Assembly: GCA_016938095.1 (NCBI GenBank)
Contig: JAFGVG010000349.1
Location: 1-7,130 of the forward strand
DNA length: 7,130 nucleotides
Reading direction: 5' to 3'
Origin: Bacteroidales bacterium
GTDB lineage: Bacteria; Bacteroidota; Bacteroidia; Bacteroidales; UBA10428
In this document: positions 1 through 6,064 of the stretch, one piece after another
Layout: each line of letters starts with the position of its first letter
How positions within the stretch are numbered: the first letter of the stretch is position 1
Made by a program: the position numbers and the translations under genes
The notes under the pieces: model-generated
Told to the model about the DNA's origin: nothing
The model's input: the letters and a program-made list of their open reading frames with translations, nothing else
The model's database searches: none

Positions 1-84
1 GACAAGCAGGAATTTTACGATATCCGTTCGGGAATTGTCGAGGTGGCTGCCAACCACATTACCATACTCGCAGTGACCGGCTGA
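1..84 (+). CDS. atpC: ATP synthase F1 subunit epsilon, C-terminal end (partial)
   Basis: The first 84 bases read open from the window edge for 27 codons and stop at TGA (82-84). The visible peptide contains EFYDIRSGIVEVAANHITIL. This resembles the last strand of the epsilon beta-sandwich in Bacteroidota, where a short (about 80-residue) protein lacking the helical C-terminal domain ends in a pattern like GGVIEV-x-N-N-x-I-T-V-L-A. Epsilon belongs to the central stalk of F1 and couples c-ring rotation to ATP synthesis at the cytoplasmic face of the inner membrane. The call rests only on this short tail, so it is probable rather than certain. If correct, the gene would close an atp operon or an atpDC pair lying to the left. 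A terminator-like hairpin follows at 219-248. Confidence 0.6.
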   Translation, partial: DKQEFYDIRSGIVEVAANHITILAVTG

Positions 85-133
85 CAGCACCTGTCTCCCG
101 GCAGGCAGGCCCTGTACACGAAATAATAGCCTT

Positions 134-268
134 AAGAGGCTGTCTAAGAAATCAATTTGTTAGGCGTAGTTGTAAACTACGCCTAGCGCATTGTGCTGAA
201 TGTCAGCTTTGAATGCTAAGCGTAGTCTCCAGACTACGCTCTTTTTTTGACTTTTTAGACAGCCTCTT
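134..268. repeat. Nested inverted-repeat element, MITE- or REP-like
   Basis: Outer arms 134-155 and 247-268 are inverted repeats matching at 20 of 22 positions; the outermost 14 (AAGAGGCTGTCTAA) are perfect. Inside are three hairpins. H1 is 161-171 with 175-185 (11 bp, loop GTA). H2 is 195-199 with 203-207, enclosed by GCATT/AATGC at 188-192 and 212-216. H3 is 219-227 with 232-240 (9 bp). H1 and H3 share GCGTAGT...ACTACGC and are themselves related as inverted copies. The element can therefore form one long imperfect hairpin or a cloverleaf of a closing stem and three arms. No ORF is inside, so it would be non-autonomous if mobile. TTAA occurs at 132-135 and 271-274, but these copies are not placed symmetrically to the arms, so a target duplication is not established. 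Confidence 0.75.
219..248 (+). terminator. Rho-independent terminator-like hairpin inside the element
   Basis: A 9-bp perfect stem (219-227 with 232-240, extendable by one pair across a tight loop) is followed by C and seven T residues (242-248). The outer arm that follows ends in a second T tract (267-272). The T tracts lie only on the right side, so termination is expected for plus-strand transcripts such as one leaving the atpC-like gene. Whether the repeat was co-opted as a terminator is inference. Confidence 0.55.
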
Positions 269-452
269 TTTTAATATTGCTTTAAACAAGCTCCATCAAT
301 AAAACTTTCACCATCCTTTTCCGTATACTTTTACGATGAAGGTAAAACACAGTGATTACTTTTTCGTATATTTATCAAAAAGTGGCCCTGGTGTACAATC
401 TTAACAGGTTATTTTAGTTTTTAGTTTACAGAAACAGAATCTACATAAACCA
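269..452 (+). other. Gene-free leader upstream of the GH16-like gene
   Basis: AT-rich and without a credible ORF. An in-frame stop at 402-404 and the lack of an upstream ATG fix the next gene's start at 453. The best -7-like box for the plus strand is TAGTTTTT at 415-422, matching TAnnTTTG except for the last base, but no TTTG lies 19-21 bases upstream. A second weak box, TATATTTA at 367-374, also lacks a -33 partner. The promoter of the downstream gene is therefore unresolved. Confidence 0.4.
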
Positions 453-1907
453 ATGATTAACTTAAGAATTCTTTTCGGGTGGGTACCGAAAACAGCCGAT
501 TATGAGGCAAAACAGGATGCTTTGAGAAAAGAATATGCCGATCTCAAAGCTTTTGCACAATCCAGGGAACTGGCAGATTACCTCGAACTGGAGAAAACAG
601 TTACCTCCCCTGATTTTGCGCACCGGAAAAAGGCCATCATGGCGCAGCGATATAACAATACCGATGCGTGCAGAAAAGAAAAGGAATACCTCCGGTTAAA
701 GAAGCAAAAGGACATCCGGCTGTATTACCGGTTGAAAGATTCAGTGGAACTGAAAGACTTCCTGGAATTCGAAAATTCACAGGATGTAAAGCATTATCAT
801 ACCCTCGAAAAACTTGTCCACTCGGCCGAATTCGCCTCACTCCGGAAATCCAAAGGCAAGGAATTTAAAGACACCCCCGAATACGAAAAATGGCAGGAAT
901 TCAATACCCTCAAGGAAACCAAAAGATTCAGGGATTTTTTCGCCTTTCGCAATTCTAAAGACTATGCCAATTTCACACTGCTGATCGGATCGGAAAAAAT
1001 AACCGGTTATGAAGCCCTTGAAAAACTTGTCAAGTCCGACGAATTTCAGAAAACCAAGGAATACATGTTGCTTCCGGCCAGGAAAAAGCTCGAATTGTCG
1101 GACGAATACCGTATGGAACAGCAATACCTCGAATGGAAAAAATCCGAAAAGCTTAAATGGTACTTCAGCACTGTAAATTCAAAAAAATTCAACGAGATCA
1201 GGCGTTGGGAACTTACCTTTGCCGACGAGTTTGATACCCCAAAACTCGACGTGCAGAAATGGCTTACCCGGTATTTTTATGCCGATGCCATTTTAAAGGA
1301 CAGCTATGTGAACATGGCCGAAAAGCAGTTCTATCCTGCCGAAGGCAATGTACAAACCGATAAAGGCGTGCTGAAGATTACCACCCGGCGCGAAAAAGCC
1401 AGCGGCAAGGTATGGAATCCGGCCATCGGGTTCTTCCCCAAGGATTTTGAATTTACTTCGGGTATTGTTAACACGGGTAAAAGTTTCCGGCAACAGTTTG
1501 GCCTTTTTGAAGCCAAAATCCGGTTCAACCGCAATTACCCGGTCAATCACGGCATGTGGCTGGTATCTAATGTTATGCTTCCGCATATCGATGTAGCCCG
1601 GGCCGGTAAGAAAATATCCTTTGGCAGCTTCTGGGGCAATCCCAATGCCAAGGGTGGTGTGGATAAAAAAGTGGCCTCGGTAAGTCGCAACCGTTATGGT
1701 TTCGATTACTGCATATTTTCACTCGAATGGACCAGCAACAAACTTACCTGGAAGATCAATGGCGTTCCGGTACATTCCACTACGCAGGGCGTTCCCCAGG
1801 TGCCCATGTTTATTAACATCAATTCATCCTTGTATAACGATGTAAACGGCTCGGTGCTTCCGGCCGAACTCGAGGTCGACTGGGTCAGATGCTATAAGCA
1901 GGCCTAG
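453..1907 (+). CDS. Helical-repeat protein with catalytically degenerate GH16 (laminarinase-like) domain
   Basis: The 484-residue product has two parts. Residues 20-250 are charged, Lys/Glu/Tyr/Phe-rich and predicted helical, with three copies of a roughly 72-residue repeat marked by Y-x-x-LEK-x-V-x-S-x-[DE]-F at 43-55, 115-127 and 186-198. Residues 253-483 match the GH16 beta-jelly-roll: ELTFADEFD (253-261), SGIVNTGKSFRQQFGLFEAKIRF (start 336), GMW (367-369), SLEWTSNKLTWKINGVPV (start 423) and the final ELEVDWVRCY (472-481). GH16 enzymes cleave beta-1,3/1,4-glucans or galactans with a motif E-[ILV]-D-x-x-E. Here it reads HIDVAR (378-383), so nucleophile and acid/base glutamates are replaced by His and Arg and only D380 remains. 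Hydrolysis is therefore unlikely and glycan binding more plausible (inference). No signal peptide is seen, and an upstream in-frame stop excludes a missed one unless a non-ATG start is used. No Shine-Dalgarno is visible. It converges on the porin gene 15 bases away. Confidence 0.85.
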   Translation: MINLRILFGWVPKTADYEAKQDALRKEYADLKAFAQSRELADYLELEKTVTSPDFAHRKKAIMAQRYNNTDACRKEKEYLRLKKQKDIRLYYRLKDSVELKDFLEFENSQDVKHYHTLEKLVHSAEFASLRKSKGKEFKDTPEYEKWQEFNTLKETKRFRDFFAFRNSKDYANFTLLIGSEKITGYEALEKLVKSDEFQKTKEYMLLPARKKLELSDEYRMEQQYLEWKKSEKLKWYFSTVNSKKFNEIRRWELTFADEFDTPKLDVQKWLTRYFYADAILKDSYVNMAEKQFYPAEGNVQTDKGVLKITTRREKASGKVWNPAIGFFPKDFEFTSGIVNTGKSFRQQFGLFEAKIRFNRNYPVNHGMWLVSNVMLPHIDVARAGKKISFGSFWGNPNAKGGVDKKVASVSRNRYGFDYCIFSLEWTSNKLTWKINGVPVHSTTQGVPQVPMFININSSLYNDVNGSVLPAELEVDWVRCYKQA

Positions 1908-1922
1908 TGTCTGTGCTGCTGC

Positions 1923-2975
1923 TTAGAACTTTATTTCCAAAGCTACTTCGTAAACCCGTTTGATACCGTTACGGTTATTCCAGTCGATATCAAACAAAAT
2001 GCGGTTTTGCCTGTAAAAGCGATACCCGACCCCGGCAATGGCTACTTCATAGCTTGTCAGCGCATGCGGATCGTAGTAATCGTAGCGCGAAAAAACCATC
2101 AGTTTAGTGTTGGGGATTACCAGCTCCCCGAAAAGTGAATAGCCTTCGTTCATTCCGGTTACGGACCCCGACATATTGCCTTTCCCGGTATAGTATTGCG
2201 CCGAAAGCGTAACCCAGCGCGATTCGTACGACAGGTAAAGCGCGTTTACCCTGAAAGGAGAACTGAGCGAGTCGTTGCTCTTGCCAAAGGCCATGTTATA
2301 CGATAACTGGAGCCCGGGTAATTTCTCAGGAAAAGGCCGGAGGGTAAAGCGTCCTTCCACAGTTTTGTTGTTGTTGTTTTCAAGGGCATGGTAGCCGGCA
2401 CCGTTGTAAATGCCAATGGCAACACTGCCGTATTTTCCGGGATAGGAGCGACTGACATTCTCCTGGTAGTCATTATCGAGTTTGCCACCCAGCAGTGTTA
2501 CATAGGTTAATCCAAAATCGGCCGAGCCTATTATTTTGTGCCGGTCGAGAAACATTTCGCCCTGCACGCGGTAACCGTTTACATGTTCTTCAAAGTCCAT
2601 CCACGGCCGGTGAACCAGTCCCGCCACTATGTATGAATGGGTAAAAAAGGCGGCATCGGGCAGCATGGCTTTCAGGTAGCAGTATTTAAAGCGGAGCTCC
2701 ACGTTTCCGGCATCGTCTCCTTCGTCATCGATGGTAATGTCCTGCGTGTAGCGTGCCGAGAATATATCGTTGAACTTGTTTTCCACCGTGAGATAACCCC
2801 GTTTCAGTTTGAAGGCGTTGTTGTTGAGATTGGGGTCTATCCACTGGTAGGCCATAAACCAGTCGCCTTTGATGGTCAGCGAACTGACGATGCTGTCGCG
2901 TTTCAGCAACTGGCCGTTCACACTTGCATACCACAGGGTCAGGAGCAGTAAAACTGCGGTTCTTCTTTTTTGCAT
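1923..2975 (-). CDS. Outer-membrane porin, OprO/OprP (phosphate-selective porin)-like
   Basis: The 350-residue product starts with a classic Sec signal peptide (MQKRR, hydrophobic stretch to about residue 17, probable cleavage near NG/Q22). The mature part is rich in alternating aromatic/polar beta-strands and Gly turns and ends in Phe (ALEIKF), the terminal aromatic typical of outer-membrane barrels. The stretch FKLKRGYLTVENKFND (55-70), the acidic segment DITIDDEGDDAG (79-90), the FKYCYL strand (96-101) and HRPWMDFEEHVNGYR (122-136) resemble the Porin_O_P family pattern (R-x-Y/A-x-L-x-x-x-G ... ikyaYl ... E-x-x-x-G-Y-R). Substrate cannot be told; a basic phosphate ladder is not evident. It lies downstream of mlaD on the same strand, but 101 bases separate them and hold a good promoter, so it is probably an independent transcript. 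A generic barrel assignment is firmer than the family assignment. Confidence 0.75.
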   Translation of the reverse strand: MQKRRTAVLLLLTLWYASVNGQLLKRDSIVSSLTIKGDWFMAYQWIDPNLNNNAFKLKRGYLTVENKFNDIFSARYTQDITIDDEGDDAGNVELRFKYCYLKAMLPDAAFFTHSYIVAGLVHRPWMDFEEHVNGYRVQGEMFLDRHKIIGSADFGLTYVTLLGGKLDNDYQENVSRSYPGKYGSVAIGIYNGAGYHALENNNNKTVEGRFTLRPFPEKLPGLQLSYNMAFGKSNDSLSSPFRVNALYLSYESRWVTLSAQYYTGKGNMSGSVTGMNEGYSLFGELVIPNTKLMVFSRYDYYDPHALTSYEVAIAGVGYRFYRQNRILFDIDWNNRNGIKRVYEVALEIKF

Positions 2976-3007
2976 AGGGTAATGTTAAGAAATGGTTACA
3001 TCCGATG

Positions 3008-3038
3008 CAAACATAAGCATGTTTTTTGAATCGACGAA
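3008..3038 (-). promoter_or_regulatory. Bacteroidota -33/-7 promoter for the porin gene
   Basis: On the minus strand TTCG (3038-3035) is followed by exactly 19 bases and then TATGTTTG (3015-3008). The second box fits the -7 consensus TAnnTTTG perfectly, and the first differs from TTTG by one base. Initiation near position 3001 would leave a leader of about 25 bases before the ATG at 2975. Confidence 0.6.
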
Positions 3039-3076
3039 AAATGCCGCCGGACGATGGCCGTATGGCTACGTTATTT

Positions 3077-4135
3077 TTATTTGTTGTTTTTTTTGGAAAA
3101 CAACCGTAACATCCGGCTTTTTTTTATGGCTTCCGAAGTTTCGGTGGCGCTTACAATCCCCTTATTCAGCCGCGAAAAGGTGGTATCCACGCTACCGGCA
3201 AAGGCCGAATCGGTAAGCAGCTTGTTGATCAGTCCGCTGCCCGAGTTGATTTTTTCGGTTATCTCCAGCAGATTGCGTGAAACAACCTGCAGGTCTTCTG
3301 TTGAGGTTTGCAAATGCTGACTGGTAACGTAAATGTTATGGGTGAGCGACGTGTCGGTAAACAGTTTGCCGAATACGCCTTCGCCCCGGTTGATTTTGTC
3401 GGTGATGCCTTCCAGGTTTTCTGAAATTTCAATGAAGTTTTTACTGGTTTTATTGAGTTCGTGTGAAAACACCGTATCAGCAAGTAGTTTTCCCAGAATG
3501 CCTTCCCCGTTTTTAACCCGCGCTGAAATGTCATTCAGGTTTTTGGTAATCATGTTGGCATTCTGACTTACACGGTCAATGTTTCCCGTTAATTCCGAAT
3601 CGGTGAACAACATGCCGAATATTCCTTCTCCATTGCGTATACGACGGGTAATATCAATCAGGTTGTTAGAAACAACCGAAATATTGTGGGTTGATGTTTT
3701 CAGCTCCAAAAGCACTTCATCAATGTTCACGGGCTGGGAGGCCAGCAAAGTATCGCCGCCCTGAAGCGACCGTTCTTCCAATGTTCCGGGGATGATGATG
3801 ATGGTTTTGTTGCCCATCAGGCCTTCACTTCCGATGGTGGCAATGGAGTTTTTATGAATGTATGGGATGGCATCGGTTTTGATGGAAAGCTCCACCTTTA
3901 CATTTTTTTCCGAGAGGATTTTGATGTCACTCACTGTTCCCACATCGATCCCGCAAAACCTCACGTTATTACCCACAGTCAGTCCGAATACATCGGTAAA
4001 TACCGCAAAGATTTTCACATTGGGGGTGAAAAGATTCTGTTTGGTTCCGATCAGGTAAATGGTCACCGAAAAAATGACGATTCCCAGAAACACAAACATA
4101 CCCAATATCATCCGGTGCTTTGTTTTGGCAGGCAT
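3077..4135 (-). CDS. mlaD: MCE-family substrate-binding protein MlaD
   Basis: This is the periplasmic MCE subunit of a lipid ABC transporter. One N-terminal membrane anchor (about residues 10-30) precedes a single MCE domain (about 37-116), recognisable by FTDVFGLTVGNNVRFCGIDV (46-65), the V-x-S-I-K and V-x-x-x-I-K-T strands, and GLMGNKTIIIIPG (105-117). MCE domains form hexameric rings on MlaE and pass lipid through a central pore. Residues 140-318 form a long helical extension with four related repeats carrying [NRS]-G-[ES]-G-[IVL]-[FIL]-x-x-L-[FL]-[TA]-D at 168, 209, 250 and 298. The C-terminus is very basic (KKSRMLRLFSKKNNK). At 352 residues it is about twice the size of E. coli MlaD, as is usual for Bacteroidota members. 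Its ATG lies 12 bases after the mlaF stop, so it is the last gene of the operon. Confidence 0.93.
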   Translation of the reverse strand: MPAKTKHRMILGMFVFLGIVIFSVTIYLIGTKQNLFTPNVKIFAVFTDVFGLTVGNNVRFCGIDVGTVSDIKILSEKNVKVELSIKTDAIPYIHKNSIATIGSEGLMGNKTIIIIPGTLEERSLQGGDTLLASQPVNIDEVLLELKTSTHNISVVSNNLIDITRRIRNGEGIFGMLFTDSELTGNIDRVSQNANMITKNLNDISARVKNGEGILGKLLADTVFSHELNKTSKNFIEISENLEGITDKINRGEGVFGKLFTDTSLTHNIYVTSQHLQTSTEDLQVVSRNLLEITEKINSGSGLINKLLTDSAFAGSVDTTFSRLNKGIVSATETSEAIKKSRMLRLFSKKNNK

Positions 4136-4147
4136 AATTAAACAGGG

Positions 4148-4894
4148 TTAGTTTATAAAAAAGTCCTGAACAGCCTTGACAGGGTTATCTCTTAAATTGG
4201 CGTAAGTTCCCTCTGCTATAAAAGATCCTTTTTCAAGAATGAGCATGCGGTTTGAGGTAGCCCGGGCACAACTCATGTCGTGTGTTACGATAACCGACGA
4301 TGTCTGGTAAATTCTTTGAATGCGCAGAATCAGTTCACTGATTTCACGCGATGTTGCAGGGTCAAGGCCGGTAGTGGGTTCATCGTATAAAATAATTTCG
4401 GGCCTGAGCACCAGTGCACGGGCAAGCCCGGCCCGTTTGCGCATGCCTCCCGACAATTCAGCCGGCATCTTGTCAATAGCATTCAGCAGTCCTAATTTGT
4501 CCAGAATTTCTTCTACGCGAGCATCCTTATCCCGGGCGGTAAAACGAATTGATGACCGGTTGAGGTGAAACATCAGGTTTTCCCTAAGCGACATGGAATC
4601 ATACAAGGCAGATCCCTGGAAAACAAAGCCAATTCTTTTCTTCAGCACATTAAGACTGTCTTCATCCAATTCATCCAACAGCTGATTGAAAAGCACCCGT
4701 TTACCGCTGTCAGGCTCCAGCAATCCGGTGATGCACTTGAGCAAAACCGATTTTCCGGCCCCCGACTTTCCCAGGATGATCAGGTTTTCACCCGGGGCCA
4801 GGGTGAAGCTGATATCCTGCAACACCGGTTCCCCATTGAACGATTTATAAAGGTGTTCCACCCGGATTATGCTGGTAAAAATTTCTCTTTCCAT
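4148..4894 (-). CDS. mlaF: Lipid-transport ABC ATPase MlaF
   Basis: This cytoplasmic ATPase powers the MlaE permease. Of its 248 residues, Walker A is GKSGAGKS (42-49), the Q-loop glutamine is Q93 in VFQGSALYDSM, the signature is LSGGM (147-151), Walker B is IILYDEP (167-173) with catalytic E172, the D-loop is GLD (176-178) and the switch histidine is H205 in VTHD. All catalytic elements are intact. The string FQGSALYDSMSLRENL (92-107) is characteristic of the MlaF/MkL branch rather than general ABC importers. The start ATG (4894-4892) shares one base with the mlaE stop (TAATG), pointing to translational coupling. In E. coli the STAS protein MlaB binds MlaF, but no mlaB is seen here. Confidence 0.95.
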   Translation of the reverse strand: MEREIFTSIIRVEHLYKSFNGEPVLQDISFTLAPGENLIILGKSGAGKSVLLKCITGLLEPDSGKRVLFNQLLDELDEDSLNVLKKRIGFVFQGSALYDSMSLRENLMFHLNRSSIRFTARDKDARVEEILDKLGLLNAIDKMPAELSGGMRKRAGLARALVLRPEIILYDEPTTGLDPATSREISELILRIQRIYQTSSVIVTHDMSCARATSNRMLILEKGSFIAEGTYANLRDNPVKAVQDFFIN

Positions 4895-5679
4895 TACAGC
4901 ATCAATTCCGTTAATTGTACCACGAGCAGGTCAATGACAAAAACCGCAAGTGAAGAAGCCACTACCGATGAATTAGCAGCTATTCCCACTCCTGCGGTTC
5001 CTTTGTTGGTGTAATATCCTTTGTAACAAGAGATGATTCCAATGGCAAAGCCGAAAAGGAAAGTTTTAACGGTTGCCGGCACGATGTCGTAGAAATGGAG
5101 CGAGTTGAAGGCGTTCCTTAGAAATAGCGGGAAGGATACGGCGTCCTGGATGTTCACGCCCAGGAATGAGCCCAGAAAAGATATGGCATCGGAATAAATT
5201 ACCAAAACGGGCACCATCAGTGTTGCTGCCAGCACCCGGGTTACCACCAGGTATTTAAACGGGTCAATCCCCGACACCTCCATGGCATCAATTTGTTCGG
5301 TAACGCGCATGGAACTCAGTTCTGCACCGAACCCCGAAGCTACACGACCGGCAAAAATGAGCGCGGTAATAACCGGACCAATTTCACGAACAATGGCTAC
5401 AATAACCATCCCGGGGAGCCAGGCTTCTGCGCCCAAATCGGCCATAACCGGCCTCATCTGAAGGGTAAGCACAAGGCCCATGATGAAAGCAGTAATTCCA
5501 ACAAGCGGTAGGGAGCGATAACCGGCCAAGTAGCTCTGACGCAGGAATTCAATGAATTCCGGTTTCTTTTTCAAGGCCTTTCTGATCACGTCAGCAGTAA
5601 AACCGGTGAGGTTGCCCAGGTCAGTGAAAAAATCCGCCAGTTTCCCGGAGGGTCCCGAATGATTTCCGTTATCTGCCAT
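4894..5679 (-). CDS. mlaE: Lipid-transport ABC permease MlaE
   Basis: This inner-membrane permease dimerises and binds MlaF below and the MlaD ring above. The product (261 residues from ATG 5679) has an N-terminal amphipathic stretch and about five membrane segments (roughly 56-76, 90-112, 150-175, 200-220 and 237-259, counted from a GTG one codon upstream). The family hallmark is present: REIGPVITALIFAGRVASGF (99-118) followed by AELSSMRVTEQIDAMEVSGI (120-139) and then DP. A GTG at 5682 directly precedes the ATG; I prefer ATG because no Shine-Dalgarno helps decide. The gene is first in mlaE-mlaF-mlaD, with a promoter about 65 bases upstream and a one-base overlap with mlaF. The order E-F-D is common, and the lack of mlaB and mlaC beside it is usual for many non-proteobacterial systems. 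Confidence 0.94.
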   Translation of the reverse strand: MADNGNHSGPSGKLADFFTDLGNLTGFTADVIRKALKKKPEFIEFLRQSYLAGYRSLPLVGITAFIMGLVLTLQMRPVMADLGAEAWLPGMVIVAIVREIGPVITALIFAGRVASGFGAELSSMRVTEQIDAMEVSGIDPFKYLVVTRVLAATLMVPVLVIYSDAISFLGSFLGVNIQDAVSFPLFLRNAFNSLHFYDIVPATVKTFLFGFAIGIISCYKGYYTNKGTAGVGIAANSSVVASSLAVFVIDLLVVQLTELML

Positions 5680-5744
5680 CACAATGTCTTTTGAGAATCA
5701 ACAGCGCAACAGATCTACAGAACAGTAAAGGATGCTAAAGCTTT

Positions 5745-5775
5745 AAAAATTACGAAATTAATTGGTAAAGTCAAA
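5745..5775 (-). promoter_or_regulatory. Bacteroidota -33/-7 promoter for mlaEFD
   Basis: On the minus strand a perfect TTTG (5775-5772) is followed by exactly 19 bases and then TAATTTTT (5752-5745), which matches TAnnTTTG except for the last base. Initiation near 5738 would give a leader of about 57 bases. The site sits just after the tRNA terminator, so the operon is insulated from tRNA transcription. Confidence 0.6.
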
Positions 5776-5783
5776 GCATTACC

Positions 5784-5830
5784 AAAAAAAACACCCTTCA
5801 AGCGGTCAAAGACCTTTGAAGGGTGTTTTT
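5784..5830 (-). terminator. Strong terminator after tRNA-Arg, possibly bidirectional
   Basis: Perfect 15-base inverted repeats at 5787-5801 and 5816-5830 (core ACACCCTTCAA / TTGAAGGGTGT) surround a loop that itself pairs GGTC (5804-5807) with GACC (5811-5814). On the minus strand the stem runs into eight T residues (complement of 5784-5791), starting only three bases after the tRNA 3' end. On the plus strand it ends in five T residues, so it could work both ways, although no plus-strand gene reads into it within the window. Confidence 0.85.
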
Positions 5831-5833
5831 GGG

Positions 5834-5905
5834 TAGCCCCACCAGGAATCGAACCTGGATTTAAGGTTTAGGAAACCTCCGTTCTATCCATTGAACTATA
5901 GGGCC
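5834..5905 (-). tRNA. tRNA-Arg, anticodon CCT
   Basis: The minus strand folds into a full cloverleaf of 72 bases. The acceptor is GGCCCTA with TGGGGCT (G1-T72 and T6-G67 wobbles) and discriminator A. The D stem is GTTC/GAAC. The anticodon stem is GAGGT/ACCTT with loop TTCCTAA and anticodon CCT. The variable region is AAAT, and the T arm is CCAGG-TTCGATT-CCTGG. The anticodon reads AGG, so the amino acid is arginine. CCA is not encoded (CCC follows the discriminator) and must be added by tRNA nucleotidyltransferase. It stands alone, with an upstream promoter at 6065-6095 and a terminator three bases downstream. Confidence 0.95.
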
Positions 5906-5910
5906 GGGGG

Positions 5911-5987
5911 CAATTAACAATGAACAATGAACAATTAACAATTAACAATTAACAATGAACAATGAACAATTAGCAATGAGCAATAAT
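5911..5987. repeat. Eleven-unit heptanucleotide tandem array (CAATKAA)
   Basis: Eleven uninterrupted 7-base units run from 5911 to 5987. The first eight are CAATTAA or CAATGAA in the order T,G,G,T,T,T,G,G (naming the fifth base). The last three are diverged (CAATTAG, CAATGAG, CAATAAT), so the array is cleanest next to the tRNA and decays away from it. It begins five bases from the 5' end of tRNA-Arg. Similar heptamer arrays are known as short tandemly repeated repetitive sequences in cyanobacteria and recur in other bacteria; no coding function is evident. Confidence 0.9.
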
Positions 5988-6064
5988 CGAAAATGGGCAA
6001 TGAAAAGGTTATGCCAAAGCCATTGACGCGTCATTCCGAAAATGCGGCAAGGGTATTGGGAGTG

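Noticed and set aside
132..274. TTAA at both edges of the palindromic element as a target-site duplication
   Set aside because: The two copies sit at unequal distances from the ends of the inverted arms, and TTAA is frequent in AT-rich DNA.
272..279. TAATATTG as a -7 box with TTTG at 246-249 for the GH16-like gene
   Set aside because: The spacer is 22 bases and the box has a mismatch inside the TTTG half; the TTTG lies within the terminator region of the repeat.
837..1124. Minus-strand open frame rich in Phe opposite the GH16 repeat region
   Set aside because: Phe richness is the mirror of the Lys/Glu codons of the repeat protein; no start context or domain.
1895..1925. Inverted repeat TAAGCAG / CTGCTTA with a 17-base loop spanning both stop codons of the convergent genes
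   Set aside because: Only 7 bp with a long loop and no clean T tract on either side; too weak to call a bidirectional terminator.
3043..3066. GC-rich imperfect hairpin followed by ATTTTT on the minus strand, possible terminator of mlaEFD
   Set aside because: The stem is only GCC/GGC and CGG/CCG interrupted by an internal loop; plausible by position but not supported by pairing.
4565..5014. Long plus-strand open frame (149 codons) opposite mlaF/mlaE
   Set aside because: Antisense to strongly conserved ABC motifs; its composition reflects the complementary strand of real genes and no family pattern is visible.
5911..5987. Heptamer array as a CRISPR array or origin iterons
   Set aside because: Units are contiguous with no spacers and only 7 bases long; no replication initiator gene or cas genes are nearby.
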